Source of the DNA: Prevotella sp.
GTDB taxonomy: Bacteria > Bacteroidota > Bacteroidia > Bacteroidales > Bacteroidaceae
Assembly (NCBI GenBank): GCA_017462915.1
Contig: JAFTQG010000020.1
Span: 1 to 54,286 of the forward strand
Direction: 5' to 3'
DNA length: 54,286 bases
Shown here one piece after another: positions 33,154-42,804 of this stretch. Positions within the stretch are counted from its first letter, which is position 1. Every line of letters starts with the position of its first letter. The notes below the pieces were generated by a model. The model did no database searches and had not been told where the DNA came from. It saw only the letters and a program-made list of their open reading frames with translations. Made by a program: the position numbers and the translations under genes.

Positions 33154-35841
33154 TTACACTCCACACATCTGCTTGAACGGACAGTAATTGCACCGTGAAG
33201 TGTCGGGCGTGGGCTGGTATTCCCTTTCGGGCTCCATTATCTCTCCTATGAGCTGGGCGAGTTGGTCTATATATTCCGCCTCTATGTCTTTGATGTCTTT
33301 TATCGGGCTCTCTGCTATCTTGAGTATGGGAGAGTAACCCTCGCGCCGTGTCTTCTGCACGAACAGCAGTGCCGGCGATACGGGAAGACCGTTTGGATTG
33401 ATGTCTGTGGAGTTGCGCACGATGATGCTGTAGAGCATCGTCTGCAGGTAGTAGTCGGAATGTTTTGATATGTTGGCCGGGTCGAAGATGTCCTCCACAC
33501 AGTCCATGTCGCCCTGTTCGTTGAATCCGGTCTTGTAGTCCACAGAGCGGATAGTGTATCCGCTCTGCTCGTTGCCTACTATATCGAGGCGGTCTATATA
33601 TCCTCCTATCTTGACTTGTCTGTCTCCTATGGTGAGCGGTGCCGACACTTTCAGCTCCAGTCCGGCAATGCGGAACGGAGCGTTCTGCAGGTCATGGCGC
33701 AGCAGGTCCTTCAGCAGACGTATGATGACACGGCGGTTGATAATCTGTATGCCGGTATATCGCTCCACGTCTCCACCTTGCTGCTTCAGGAACAGTTCCT
33801 CGCGGAATGCCGTATCGACATATCTTGCTATCTTCCCCTCATCCTCGAGCGTGCGTTTCAGTATGGCGGCATGTATGTATCCGTCCTTGTCCATGATGTC
33901 TTTGTATGCAAGTTCGGAGGCATGATGGAAGATATTTCCGAAGATTCTGTTGTCCAGTTCGTCGATGTCGTCCTCCTCCGGCTCGCGGAGTTTCTGCACT
34001 TGCTCATAGTAGTATCTTACTTGACAGCGGAGATATGTAGACAAGGAGGACGGCGAGATGTAGGACATTGCTCCCGGAAGTCTGTCTTGCGGATTCTTTA
34101 CGATGGCTTTCGGCGTTATGATGCTGTTGTCCTGTCCTGCCTGCAGTGATACTCGCCGTATAGGGATGTCGGTTTCGGCCATCAGTTGCAGCATGAATCT
34201 TGACATCTCTCCTGTATTGATGCCTTCCGTAGAGGAGTTATAGGTCAGCGTGACATCCGTTGCCCGTTGCAGCAGGCGATGGAAATAGTATTCGTAGATG
34301 CCTACCTTGTTCTCCACGGTCGTCATGCCGTATGCCTTGCGCACTGTATGCGGTATGAACGAAGAGTCGTCCACGCCTTTAGGCATATTGCCCTCGTTGC
34401 ATGACAGCAGCAGTACATGGTCGAAATCAAGGCAACGGGTCTCGAGCACTCCCATTATCTGTATGCCCTCGATAGGTTCGCCGTGGTAAGGCACTGTCGT
34501 ACTGTTTATTATCTGTGTCAACAGGCGTCGGTATGTCACTATGTCCACTATGAGCGTGCCGTCGGTGATGAGTGTCAGCAGACGTTGCAGTATCTGGTAT
34601 ATGCGGAAGAGGCTTTCCTGGTCGAGAGCGTCGGCCGATATGCCGGCTTGCGCCGTCAGTCTGACGATGTCTTGCAGGTATACGGTCAGTTGTGCATTGA
34701 CATTGGGACAGTCTTGGCCTTCTATCCTTATGTCGTCGATGTCACGGAATATCTGCGGCAGATGTTCCTTGCTGATATATCTCATGAACGGATGACCTTC
34801 CACTCTTCGTGTATACCGCTTGTTGAAGCCTTTATTGCCAGACAGTCTGCCTACGGTCTGCAGCTCGATGAGCATCTGCAGGAGCGATACGGCAGGTGAC
34901 TGGGAGAGCGGATAGCCGGTAGTGATGTTCACTTTCTCTACCTTGTCGGGCAGGGAGCGTATCACTGTCTGGAGCAGATGCTCGTCGGCCATGACGATGG
35001 CGGTCTTCGCACCGTCCTTGTAACGCTTGTTTTCCAGCAGCCAGTCGTGTACATAGCGTGCCTGCATGGTCTCTGTCGGGGCAGACATATATGTCACATG
35101 GCTTGGCGGACACTCCTTGTCGTCCCATTTGAATGTCGCCTTACCGGCAATGTTTATGCGCTCGAAAAGACGCTGCTCCACCTTCTGTGTCCAGTTGAAA
35201 CCACAGAAATAGTATGCGTCATAGTCAAATGTCAGTTCCTTCTCCTCGGCGACATCGCGGTAGAGCATCCCCTCGTATGCCAGTCCGTCGTTACGGAGCT
35301 CCTCACGGAAGATGGTGTATATATCGTGAAGCCTGCTCCAAAGATGCATGAATTTCTCTCGCATCTTCGAGGTACTGTCATCTGTGAAGTTCTTGAAGAA
35401 CGCTTTAAGTGCATCACGCTGTGTATCTGAGAGATACTCATCGTTGTCGAGCTGATGTAAATCCGTGACAACCTGGAACACTTTCTCTGCATCGGCCATG
35501 TTCTTGTCAAGGTCATCAAAATCGGCAAGGAGCAGCTGTCCCCATCCGTAGAATCGGTCAAGGGTCTCCGTGTCATAACCTGTCACCTGCTGAAACACGC
35601 TGTATAGTCGGCATACGAGCAGTATCTGGTCGGCTACCTCAAGGTCGCTGTATCTGCGGAAGAGTTCGGATATGGTGATATGTGCCGGTGACCAGACAGG
35701 TGTCCCGTTGCTGAGCCGTGCCAGAGCTTCGTTGAGAAACAGTGACGCGCGTTTGTTTGGGAATACTACGGCTACTCTCGACAAGTCGTTGCCGAAGCGG
35801 TTGTACAGTTCCTGTGCCAGTTCTTCGATGTATGTCTGCAT
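33154..35841 (-). CDS. addB: AddB-type PD-(D/E)XK nuclease/helicase-like subunit
   Basis: An 895-residue protein of the AddB/PD-(D/E)XK family, partner of the UvrD-like protein encoded upstream. The N-terminal helicase-like half starts VAVVFPNKRASLFLNEAL, without a canonical Walker A lysine loop, as in inactivated AddB helicase domains. The C-terminal nuclease is visible as GGYIDRLDIV...IRSVDYKTGF (D, then DYK). An Fe-S staple is likely, formed by Cys in YLRCQVRYYYE (about 630) and the final CNYCPFKQMC. The complex resects double-strand ends for recombination. It is 106 bp downstream of addA. Confidence 0.85.
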   Translation of the reverse strand: MQTYIEELAQELYNRFGNDLSRVAVVFPNKRASLFLNEALARLSNGTPVWSPAHITISELFRRYSDLEVADQILLVCRLYSVFQQVTGYDTETLDRFYGWGQLLLADFDDLDKNMADAEKVFQVVTDLHQLDNDEYLSDTQRDALKAFFKNFTDDSTSKMREKFMHLWSRLHDIYTIFREELRNDGLAYEGMLYRDVAEEKELTFDYDAYYFCGFNWTQKVEQRLFERINIAGKATFKWDDKECPPSHVTYMSAPTETMQARYVHDWLLENKRYKDGAKTAIVMADEHLLQTVIRSLPDKVEKVNITTGYPLSQSPAVSLLQMLIELQTVGRLSGNKGFNKRYTRRVEGHPFMRYISKEHLPQIFRDIDDIRIEGQDCPNVNAQLTVYLQDIVRLTAQAGISADALDQESLFRIYQILQRLLTLITDGTLIVDIVTYRRLLTQIINSTTVPYHGEPIEGIQIMGVLETRCLDFDHVLLLSCNEGNMPKGVDDSSFIPHTVRKAYGMTTVENKVGIYEYYFHRLLQRATDVTLTYNSSTEGINTGEMSRFMLQLMAETDIPIRRVSLQAGQDNSIITPKAIVKNPQDRLPGAMSYISPSSLSTYLRCQVRYYYEQVQKLREPEEDDIDELDNRIFGNIFHHASELAYKDIMDKDGYIHAAILKRTLEDEGKIARYVDTAFREELFLKQQGGDVERYTGIQIINRRVIIRLLKDLLRHDLQNAPFRIAGLELKVSAPLTIGDRQVKIGGYIDRLDIVGNEQSGYTIRSVDYKTGFNEQGDMDCVEDIFDPANISKHSDYYLQTMLYSIIVRNSTDINPNGLPVSPALLFVQKTRREGYSPILKIAESPIKDIKDIEAEYIDQLAQLIGEIMEPEREYQPTPDTSRCNYCPFKQMCGV

Positions 35842-35947
35842 ATATATAATAAGGTGTTTTGTCCTGGAGTTGTGTCCAAAGGAGTCTGTCCTGTAATGTC
35901 TTGGCTGTATGGCGTTTTATCTACCGTGCAAGGTATGTGTGGGGATG

Positions 35948-38900
35948 TTACTCTGTTACCTCGATGATCTTGTTTGAGAAAACGAGCCAGAGGTATCCGC
36001 GTACATTCCGATGACCCATTTTTCTCAGCAGGTTCATGTACTGTCGCACTTGAGTCTTGTAGCTTTCCTTGAAAGAATGGAGCTTGAAATCGACGACTAT
36101 TGTGTCGTTCCCGTCTGTCATGACACGGTCGGGACGCTGTTCATGGTATGTGCCTGATGCTTTGTCATAGGTCAGGATGGAGCATTCATTATAGACTTTC
36201 CATCTTCCAGAGAACCAATCCGCTATCTGTTTGTCGGCAAGTGCCGCCTCTATGTGTTGTCTTAGAGCGTCAGCCGTGATGTCCTGACCATAGAGCAGTC
36301 CTTCCATCTCAAGTCTCAGCAGTGCCGATGGTATCTCGTCGGCAGTACGGATGTTGGCAAACAGGGCGTGCATGACATTGCCCATCTTAATGTATTGTGA
36401 CCGCAACTGCTCTGTCTCCTGTTCGTCTGTTAGGACAAAGTCACGGCTTCTGTTGCTCTCGCGGAACTCCGGTTGGCTTGTATTAGTCTTTATCTTTATG
36501 GCTAAAGGCGTGAAAGGTTGCATGAATACATTCCTTGTCTCTTTAGGTGAATCAGCTGAAAGGCCTTCCCATGGTGTCCCGTATGAGAATATTCCGTCCT
36601 CATATATGCCGATGCCGTTCCGCGATATTGTGTCCAAGACGTTTTCAACCAGTTTGCCGCGGTAGCTCTTTGACTGGTTTGTCATGGTGGAAACGAAGAG
36701 GCTCTCTACGGCTCTGGTGAAGGCAACATAAAGGAGATTGAGATTGTCCACTTCATTTTGCAGATGCTCTTCACGGTAATATGGCTCGTATATGGTATTG
36801 CTCATCTGCTTCTCGCTGCTGTATATCGGTATGACTTTCAGTCTGTTGAATGGTTCTATAGAAGGCTTGCACCAAAGGAGGCTTGACAACTCCAGTTTCC
36901 AGTCGCAGAAGGGGATGATGACATGCTTATACTCTAGTCCCTTACTCTTGTGTATTGTAAGGATGCGTATGCCGTTGTCTGAGTCGTTTTCTACCTTTTT
37001 CTTATACATCGTCTCATCCCAGTAGTCTATGAAGGATTGCAGATCGCCTATGGACTTCTGCAGGAATTCCGTCACACAGTCAAGGAAATAGCATACGAAT
37101 GCACTTTGGTTGTCCATCGTTTCCAATGAGAAGATGGAATAAAGTTCCTCGCATAACTGATATAATGGCATGGAAGCGAGTGCCTCAAACTGCTCAGTGT
37201 ATCTCTGTGGCAGTATCTTGTCGGCAAGCATCTCCGGCTGTCCGGCTGTGCTCTCCAGTACATAACGCTGGTAATACAGAGACAGTCTCGCACGTATTAT
37301 GTCGTTCTGCGGATTCAGAAGGAGCCTTATGGCATCGATGATGATGATGGCGGCAGGGGAGGCATTGAGCAGGAAAGCCTCGTTAGATACCAGTTTGAGA
37401 CTGTTGACAGCAGGGGACGGATGCTGTCGGAAGACCTCCATGCAGTAGTTTACGATGTCAGGTATATGGCCGTTTGTCCTTACAAGGATGGCTATATCGC
37501 GCTGTATTGCACCATTTTCGATGAGTGTTATTACGGTGTCAGCGACATATTGCATGGTGTCACTCTCGTAATTTTCCTTCCCGAAGGTTCTGAACTCGAC
37601 ATATCCGCTCTCTTCCTTGTCGTCGGGAAACTCCTGGTTTACATCCTCATAGGCACGTTTCATGCTTTGTACGTCCTGAGGGTCGCAACTGTCATTTAGT
37701 GAGGCATGGACTTCCGTGGCGGCTTCGGTGAAGAAAGCATTGTTGAACTTGATGATTCCTGTTGCTGAGCGGCGGTTGGTTTGCAGGTGCTTTATGTCGA
37801 TGTCGCCTTGTATGTTAGGGCTGAACTCCTCCTTTATGTTATTGAGAAGCCGCCAGTCTCCTGAACGCCAGCGGTATATGCTTTGCTTCACGTCACCTAC
37901 AATAAGGTTGTCATGTCCCTTTGACATGCAGTCATTGAGCAGTACCTTGAAGTTGCGCCACTGTATCCGTGACGTGTCCTGAAACTCATCTATCATGATG
38001 CTTTGCAGGAGTGCCCCTATCTTCTCGAAGATAAAAGGAGAGTCAGAGTCTTCAATCATCTTCGCGAGTAGTGTCTGGGTGTCGGACAGCAGGAATCTGT
38101 CCTGCTCTCTGTTGTCGGCATCTATCTCTTCCTTTATGGCACGCAGCAGACGTAGTTTGGACAGATGCTTCAGTGTTATGGCCGCGCTGCGTGCCTGTAT
38201 CTGCAAGGTGAAGAAAGATTCCATAGCCTTCATGAACATCGGGCGTAGGGTTTCACGGCAGAATTCCTGCAGATGTGACGGACTGTTCTTCTTTAACCAT
38301 TTGCTGGCATCGGTATCTTCAGCGTCCAGACATCGGCTTACATAGGAGTTCACGCTGAGTTCGGCAACGGGTCTCGTGGCCATGTTCTTGATGAATGTGC
38401 CAACACCTTTAGCTCCTTGATAAAAGACAGACTCATCATATCCGCGGCTTTCTATCTCTTTCCACATCTCCTGCCCTTGACTGTTGACGGTCCTGTTGCT
38501 GTTCTGGATTATGGAGTGGAGCAGGGTGGAGTATTCCGTATAGAAATCATTGTCACGCTCGGAGTTCCCGAACTTATCCATGAACTCGTCGGCATACTCC
38601 TTATATTCATCACTGATGAGTGTTTCGCCGAACGATTTTATCTGCCCTATGATGTTCCAAGCCTTGTTCTCATCCATAGACGAGCGTACATAGTCGAGTA
38701 TCCAGACCAGTTCACGGTCGTTTTCCTGCAGGCTGTCTATCCATCGGTCTACCGCCTCATGCTCTATCTCCTTGTCGTTCAGCTCTATGCGGAGGTTAGG
38801 CGTGAGGTCAAGCTCCCGTGCAAGATTACGCAGGACAGTCTGGAAGAATCTGTCGATGGTCTCAACACGGAAGTAGTTGTAGTGGTGTAACAGCAGTCGG

Positions 38901-39226
38901 ATGGCCTCTGCGGCACGCTTCCTCACGAAACTCTCCCTGACAGCCTCGGCAGTGAAAGGCTGTTCTGAGTTCTGCTTTTGCAGTTCGGGAAGCATCACCT
39001 TCATGTATATCTCCGAGTCTTCCAGTCCATGGGCTATGCCGTAGAGCTGCGACAGTATGCGCATCTTCATCTCTTCCGTAGCCTTGTTTGTGAAGGTCAC
39101 GGCAAGGATATGTCTGTAGCTCTTGGGATTGACTATGAGACGCTTGATATATTCTACTGCCAGGCGGAATGTCTTTCCCGAGCCGGCACTTGCTTTGTAT
39201 ATTGTCAGCACAGCTTTGTTTTTCAA
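35948..39226 (-). CDS. addA: AddA-type UvrD/Rep helicase-nuclease
   Basis: A 1092-residue superfamily 1 helicase with nuclease tail. Motifs in order: ASAGSGKTF (Walker A, residues 12-20), AVTFTNKATEEM (Ia), IDEFQDTSRIQW (II), VGDVKQSIYRWR (III), LTIHKSKGLEYKHVI (V) and LYVAFTRAVE (VI). The end has DRVMTDGNDTIVVDFK followed by QVRQYMNLL, the PD-(D/E)XK nuclease. It unwinds and degrades double-strand ends with AddB. Its promoter TAACTTTG lies 55 bp upstream. Confidence 0.9.
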   Translation of the reverse strand: MKNKAVLTIYKASAGSGKTFRLAVEYIKRLIVNPKSYRHILAVTFTNKATEEMKMRILSQLYGIAHGLEDSEIYMKVMLPELQKQNSEQPFTAEAVRESFVRKRAAEAIRLLLHHYNYFRVETIDRFFQTVLRNLARELDLTPNLRIELNDKEIEHEAVDRWIDSLQENDRELVWILDYVRSSMDENKAWNIIGQIKSFGETLISDEYKEYADEFMDKFGNSERDNDFYTEYSTLLHSIIQNSNRTVNSQGQEMWKEIESRGYDESVFYQGAKGVGTFIKNMATRPVAELSVNSYVSRCLDAEDTDASKWLKKNSPSHLQEFCRETLRPMFMKAMESFFTLQIQARSAAITLKHLSKLRLLRAIKEEIDADNREQDRFLLSDTQTLLAKMIEDSDSPFIFEKIGALLQSIMIDEFQDTSRIQWRNFKVLLNDCMSKGHDNLIVGDVKQSIYRWRSGDWRLLNNIKEEFSPNIQGDIDIKHLQTNRRSATGIIKFNNAFFTEAATEVHASLNDSCDPQDVQSMKRAYEDVNQEFPDDKEESGYVEFRTFGKENYESDTMQYVADTVITLIENGAIQRDIAILVRTNGHIPDIVNYCMEVFRQHPSPAVNSLKLVSNEAFLLNASPAAIIIIDAIRLLLNPQNDIIRARLSLYYQRYVLESTAGQPEMLADKILPQRYTEQFEALASMPLYQLCEELYSIFSLETMDNQSAFVCYFLDCVTEFLQKSIGDLQSFIDYWDETMYKKKVENDSDNGIRILTIHKSKGLEYKHVIIPFCDWKLELSSLLWCKPSIEPFNRLKVIPIYSSEKQMSNTIYEPYYREEHLQNEVDNLNLLYVAFTRAVESLFVSTMTNQSKSYRGKLVENVLDTISRNGIGIYEDGIFSYGTPWEGLSADSPKETRNVFMQPFTPLAIKIKTNTSQPEFRESNRSRDFVLTDEQETEQLRSQYIKMGNVMHALFANIRTADEIPSALLRLEMEGLLYGQDITADALRQHIEAALADKQIADWFSGRWKVYNECSILTYDKASGTYHEQRPDRVMTDGNDTIVVDFKLHSFKESYKTQVRQYMNLLRKMGHRNVRGYLWLVFSNKIIEVTE

Positions 39227-39281
39227 TAATTTATGTTTCCCAATATCTCCTCTGTATTGGCTTGTGATATTCTTTCTGACG

Positions 39282-39289
39282 CAAAGTTA
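39282..39289 (-). promoter_or_regulatory. -7 box TAACTTTG for addAB
   Basis: Complement of CAAAGTTA, 56 bp upstream of the addA ATG. Confidence 0.65.
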
Positions 39290-39392
39290 CAAATAAAATG
39301 TTGAAAAAGCAGGCTATTGCCCCTGATTTTTCACTTACATGACGATATAATGTATCTTCGCCACGGTGTATCCATATGTAAATAAAGCAAGA

Positions 39393-39420
39393 AGCCTGCT
39401 TTCCGTAAGAAAAGCAGGCT
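39393..39420 (-). terminator. Terminator of rplU-rpmA
   Basis: Stem AGCCTGCTTT / AAAGCAGGCT with an 8-nt loop, just past the rpmA stop on the minus strand. Confidence 0.8.
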
Positions 39421-39477
39421 CTTGTGTTTGTTTGGAATAAGTGTATTTTTTATAAATACTATTTGTCTGGAGTTGGT

Positions 39478-39741
39478 TTATGCTTCTGCAGCAGGTATAA
39501 CAGACACAACGGACTTGTCATACTTTCCTTTGTGGAAGTTTACAGTACCGTCTACGAGAGCGTAGAGAGTATCGTCCTTGCCCTGTGCTACATTGTTGCC
39601 TGGGAAGTGCTTGTTACCGCGCTGGCGTACGATGATGTTGCCTGCTACACACTTCTGACCACCCCAAATCTTGACACCGAGTCGCTGTGAAGCTGACTCG
39701 CGACCGTTCTTGGAACTACCGACACCTTTTTTATGAGCCAT
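39478..39741 (-). CDS. rpmA: 50S ribosomal protein L27
   Basis: An 87-residue L27 with the standard start [20 protein letters not shown] and the GNIIVRQRG core. Its N-terminal tail reaches the peptidyl transferase centre. There is no cleavable N-terminal extension of the Firmicutes type. Second gene of the rplU-rpmA operon, 20 bp after rplU. Confidence 0.97.
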   Translation of the reverse strand: MAHKKGVGSSKNGRESASQRLGVKIWGGQKCVAGNIIVRQRGNKHFPGNNVAQGKDDTLYALVDGTVNFHKGKYDKSVVSVIPAAEA

Positions 39742-39761
39742 TTCTTAGTCCTCCTCTGATT

Positions 39762-40079
39762 TTAAGCGATTACTGACTTGATAACAATCTCTGTGTACTG
39801 CTGACGATGACCGTTGCGCTTGCGATAGTCCTTGCGGCGCTTCATCTTGAACACGATAACCTTGTCACCCTTTACGAGTGGGTTAACGACCTCAGCTGTA
39901 ACTTTTGCACCCTCTACGGTTGGTGCACCTACCTTGACTGCGCCGTCAGCATCTACGAGCAGTACTTTCTCAAACTCAACAGCCTGGCCTTCTTCAGCCT
40001 CCTTGATGTGCTGGACGAAGAGCTTCTTGCCCTCCTCTGCCTTGAACTGCTGACCGTTGATTTCTACAATTGCGTACAT
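39762..40079 (-). CDS. rplU: 50S ribosomal protein L21
   Basis: A 105-residue L21 ([20 protein letters not shown] at the start, [20 protein letters not shown] near the end), which binds 23S rRNA. Paired with rpmA as in nearly all bacteria. Confidence 0.97.
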   Translation of the reverse strand: MYAIVEINGQQFKAEEGKKLFVQHIKEAEEGQAVEFEKVLLVDADGAVKVGAPTVEGAKVTAEVVNPLVKGDKVIVFKMKRRKDYRKRNGHRQQYTEIVIKSVIA

Positions 40080-40224
40080 TGTTTAAATTGTATTGTGAAA
40101 TTATCGGATTTTCTCCGTCAGGCGTTCCGCCTCGTGCGGACACTTCCTTGAGCCTCAACGGATATAATCATGTGCTTGCATTGATGATGGCGTGAAGTTG
40201 AGCCTCAAAAACACAAAGCGGATG

Positions 40225-40232
40225 CAAAGTTA
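40225..40232 (-). promoter_or_regulatory. -7 box TAACTTTG for rplU-rpmA
   Basis: Complement of CAAAGTTA, giving a long leader of about 140 nt before rplU, room for regulation by a ribosomal protein. Confidence 0.65.
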
Positions 40233-40362
40233 CTAAATATTCTTCGAATATCTATCGTGTCGGATTTTCGGCCGTGCGATATTTAGTAAAGTTTAACATG
40301 AATGGCCGATACAACGGATTTTATGACCGGTTTCAAGGGTATTTATCTATGTATCTGTGCTC

Positions 40363-41721
40363 TTACTCTGTATGGAACACCTCTTCCATATCAGCCCACC
40401 ATTCTCCTTCTGCCCGTGTGGCGAGAGGTTCCTGACATGGCATGCATACATCCCACCAGCGTTGTGTCTCCGGGTCTGCGGCCATCTTTGCCATGTCTGC
40501 GGCATAGTCGTCGCCGATGTATTCGTAATAGCTGAAAAGGAAGCCGTCCTTGTAGTATATACTGTAATTGCGCAGGTTGCATTCATGTATCATCTTCAGC
40601 ACCGACGGCCATACCGCAGCGTGCAGTTGCTTGTACTCTTCCAGTTTTCCAGGTGCCACCTTTATGACACTGCCGTAGCGTTCTGCCTTTCCTTTCACGG
40701 TGCGGAAGAGGGCTTCTACGTTCTCCATCCTTGTGTCTGCCAGGATGGCCTCGTGGCTTGGAGATATTATGAGTCCTGTAGGGAACAGCTCTTTCAGTTC
40801 TATTATCTTGTCCGTCACCTCCTTTGTCGTGCCGTTGACCATCAGATGCTGTGCGTCAACGCCTCCGCAGAACGATATGCGCGAGCCGAAGTCCTTGTTA
40901 AGGCGTTCCGGTTCCATGCGGCTGGCAAGTGCCTGGATAGGGTGGATGGCGTCAACTCCCATCTCGATAAGGTCGGGTATTATGTCATAGATAGAGCCGC
41001 AGGAGTGGTGTATCACCTTCAGACCGTATCGCTTGGCCTGCTCAATCAGCTTGCGGGTGCCAGGGAATACGAACTCACGCAACTGCTCAGGACCTACCAT
41101 GAGATTCTGCTGGCTGCCGAAGTCGTTGCCTATCAGTACGGCGTGCAGCTTTCCCTGTGTCGCCTTGTAGAATATCTCGTTGGCGCGCAGGTAGAAGTCT
41201 GTGATTCTGTCTATCACAGCCTTGAACAAGTCTGGCGCGATGAACATCTTCACAAGAGCGTCTTCCATGCCGAATGCCGCGCACGCATCTTGGAAATGGG
41301 CAGACCAGACAACGCCAAGTACGGCATATCCTTCGGGGATATCCTCTACCACTCTGCGACATTCCTCAGGGTCTATGTACTTTTCCGGCTCTGGCCAGTC
41401 GAACAGGTCTACGGCAGAAGCATCTGTGTAGTCTTCGAAAAAGCCCGGTGCGGTGAGTGTGCGTTCCTCGTTTGAACCGTCCGACTTGCGTTTTGCAAAA
41501 TCGAAAGCCGCATATATGGCATTGCTTGTAGGCGAGTGGTAAGGCATCTCTACCGGATAGATGTCATCGTCTATGCGTGCTTTGAGAGCTTTCATGTCGC
41601 TCACTCCAAAGTGCTTGTACAGCAGCGGTATCGCCTTTGCATCGGGTATCCCGAGCCACGAGGCAGGGCGGTCTGTCGGTCTGCGCTCTATCGTGGCATA
41701 AAATCGTTCGATATGGTTCAT
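40363..41721 (-). CDS. Uroporphyrinogen decarboxylase-like methyltransferase domain fused to L-rhamnose mutarotase
   Basis: A 452-residue two-domain protein. Residues 1 to about 345 are a UroD/MtaA/CmuA-superfamily barrel (MNHIERFYATIERRPTDRPA, then HHSCGSIYDIIPDLIEMGVDAI, SFCGGVDAQHLM, ISPSHEAILADT). The CmuA/MtaA branch contains corrinoid-dependent methyltransferases, where a His and Cys near HHSCGS hold zinc. Residues about 347-452 are an L-rhamnose mutarotase (RYGSVIKVAPGKLEEYKQLH, HECNLRNYSIYY, PETQRWWDVCMPCQ), which interconverts rhamnose anomers. The domains share one frame without a gap. The substrate of the first domain is unknown. Proximity of a rhamnosidase 25 kb away is only suggestive. 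Confidence 0.85.
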   Translation of the reverse strand: MNHIERFYATIERRPTDRPASWLGIPDAKAIPLLYKHFGVSDMKALKARIDDDIYPVEMPYHSPTSNAIYAAFDFAKRKSDGSNEERTLTAPGFFEDYTDASAVDLFDWPEPEKYIDPEECRRVVEDIPEGYAVLGVVWSAHFQDACAAFGMEDALVKMFIAPDLFKAVIDRITDFYLRANEIFYKATQGKLHAVLIGNDFGSQQNLMVGPEQLREFVFPGTRKLIEQAKRYGLKVIHHSCGSIYDIIPDLIEMGVDAIHPIQALASRMEPERLNKDFGSRISFCGGVDAQHLMVNGTTKEVTDKIIELKELFPTGLIISPSHEAILADTRMENVEALFRTVKGKAERYGSVIKVAPGKLEEYKQLHAAVWPSVLKMIHECNLRNYSIYYKDGFLFSYYEYIGDDYAADMAKMAADPETQRWWDVCMPCQEPLATRAEGEWWADMEEVFHTE

Positions 41722-41763
41722 GATATGTCAGGTTTTTAGTTGGTTATGTAACAAATGTGGCTA

Positions 41764-41771
41764 CAAATATA
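41764..41771 (-). promoter_or_regulatory. -7 box TATATTTG for the UroD-like/mutarotase fusion gene
   Basis: Complement of CAAATATA, 43 bp upstream of the ATG. Confidence 0.6.
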
Positions 41772-41844
41772 CGGATTTTTTGTGTAAAACAAGAATAAAA
41801 TACATGAAAATGTTGTCTTTGCAGTTGAATTAGATTTGTTTCTG

Positions 41845-42134
41845 ATAAGTAAGTGAACAAAATTAATGTATGATATAAAGCGCAGTTATTTTTGAGATGT
41901 TTTCCGTCTTGGAACGAAGGAGCATAGCGGGCTATGTGACTGAGTGACAAGGCGAAAACAGCCGAAAAGAACAAACTGATGTCGTTTGGTGGTTTAGTCG
42001 TTTAGTGGTTTAGTGTTGTTGCTGACAACAAAATAACCAAACAACAAATATCCAAACAACCAAATTTATACATACAAGATTTTACTACTCATTTCGTTAT
42101 AGATTGGATCGTTTAATTTTGTTTACTTACTTAT
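41845..42134 (+). mobile_element. Miniature inverted-repeat element (family 1), copy C
   Basis: Terminal repeats at 41845-41866 and 42113-42134 differ at one of 22 positions (core AAGTAAGTGAACAAAATTAA). The interior matches copy B except that about 85 bp of period-8 GTTTAGTG / CCAAACAA repeats (about 41978-42062) sit between the AACAAACT and TTTATACATACAAGATTTT landmarks. No coding capacity. Confidence 0.88.
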
Positions 42135-42247
42135 GTATAGAATTAAATGTGATATCGCTTAGATTATGGAGACATGAATGCTTTATGAAGATTTTAAAAA
42201 CCATGTGATTAATGTTTAAATAATTACGCAGTATACTTTTTTATGCT

Positions 42248-42255
42248 TATCTTTG
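42248..42255 (+). promoter_or_regulatory. -7 box TATCTTTG for the rubredoxin gene
   Basis: Matches TAnnTTTG; the leader to the ATG is about 95 nt and ends with GGTATTAATCAATTAAAAGC, resembling the pre-start sequence of the micro-peptide genes. Confidence 0.65.
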
Positions 42256-42358
42256 CACCCGTAAAAACAGTGATGGCGCAGTGTCAGAGGGCAATCCTTC
42301 AGCAGCTGACGCACATGCTGTGAGAACAATGGTATTAATCAATTAAAAGCACAAGACT

Positions 42359-42520
42359 ATGAAAAAGTATGTTTGTGATGTATGTGGCTGGGTTTACGAC
42401 CCGGAAGTTGGAGTTCCTGAGGCAGGTATAGCTCCTGGTGTACCATTTGAAGATTTGCCTGAGGACTTCGAGTGCCCGGTATGTAGTGTAGGAAAGTCAG
42501 AATTCTCACCTGAGGATTAA
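42359..42520 (+). CDS. Rubredoxin
   Basis: A 53-residue rubredoxin. Two CxxC pairs hold one iron: [10 protein letters not shown] (residues 6-15) and [11 protein letters not shown] (39-49). It is a small soluble electron carrier, used in anaerobes mainly for oxygen and peroxide reduction. Single gene with its own promoter. Confidence 0.96.
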   Translation: MKKYVCDVCGWVYDPEVGVPEAGIAPGVPFEDLPEDFECPVCSVGKSEFSPED

Positions 42521-42623
42521 CCTGAAACCAAATGAATATGCCATGCAAAAGATTGTATGGCATATTCTTTTTTTATCTTTTTTACTCATATTGAAGTCAT
42601 TGTATTTCACATTCATTTCTTGT

Positions 42624-42700
42624 TCTGTACGCGGATTTGTACGTTTCTGTACGTTGGCTCTAAAAAATGTGTGTACACTTTTGTACGTTTTCCAGTTCAG
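42624..42700. repeat. GTAC iteron block A
   Basis: Five GTAC motifs spaced mostly 10-11 bp apart around an A-run: TGTACGCGG, TTGTACGTTTC, TGTACGTTGG, then GTGTGTACACTT and TTGTACGTTTTCC. Block B at 44505-44582 is a diverged direct copy in the same orientation. Confidence 0.7.
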
Positions 42701-42790
42701 TTTACGGTATAAAGTATATTCTTTTTGCGTTTTTTCTAATGTTTTGATTGATTTTCTATTGCTGCGCAAAAAGATTTCGTTATATTTTAG

Positions 42791-42798
42791 TACCTTTG
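42791..42798 (+). promoter_or_regulatory. -7 box TACCTTTG for the structured RNA
   Basis: Matches TAnnTTTG in an AT-rich context. No start codon of a sizeable frame follows closely; instead a large hairpin and then a terminator. Confidence 0.65.
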
Positions 42799-42804
42799 CA
42801 GCAG

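Noticed and set aside
42506-42769. An 87-codon minus-strand gene overlapping iteron block A
   Set aside because: Resembles the frame over iteron block B only because the DNA repeats are related; it ends inside the rubredoxin gene and has no family features.
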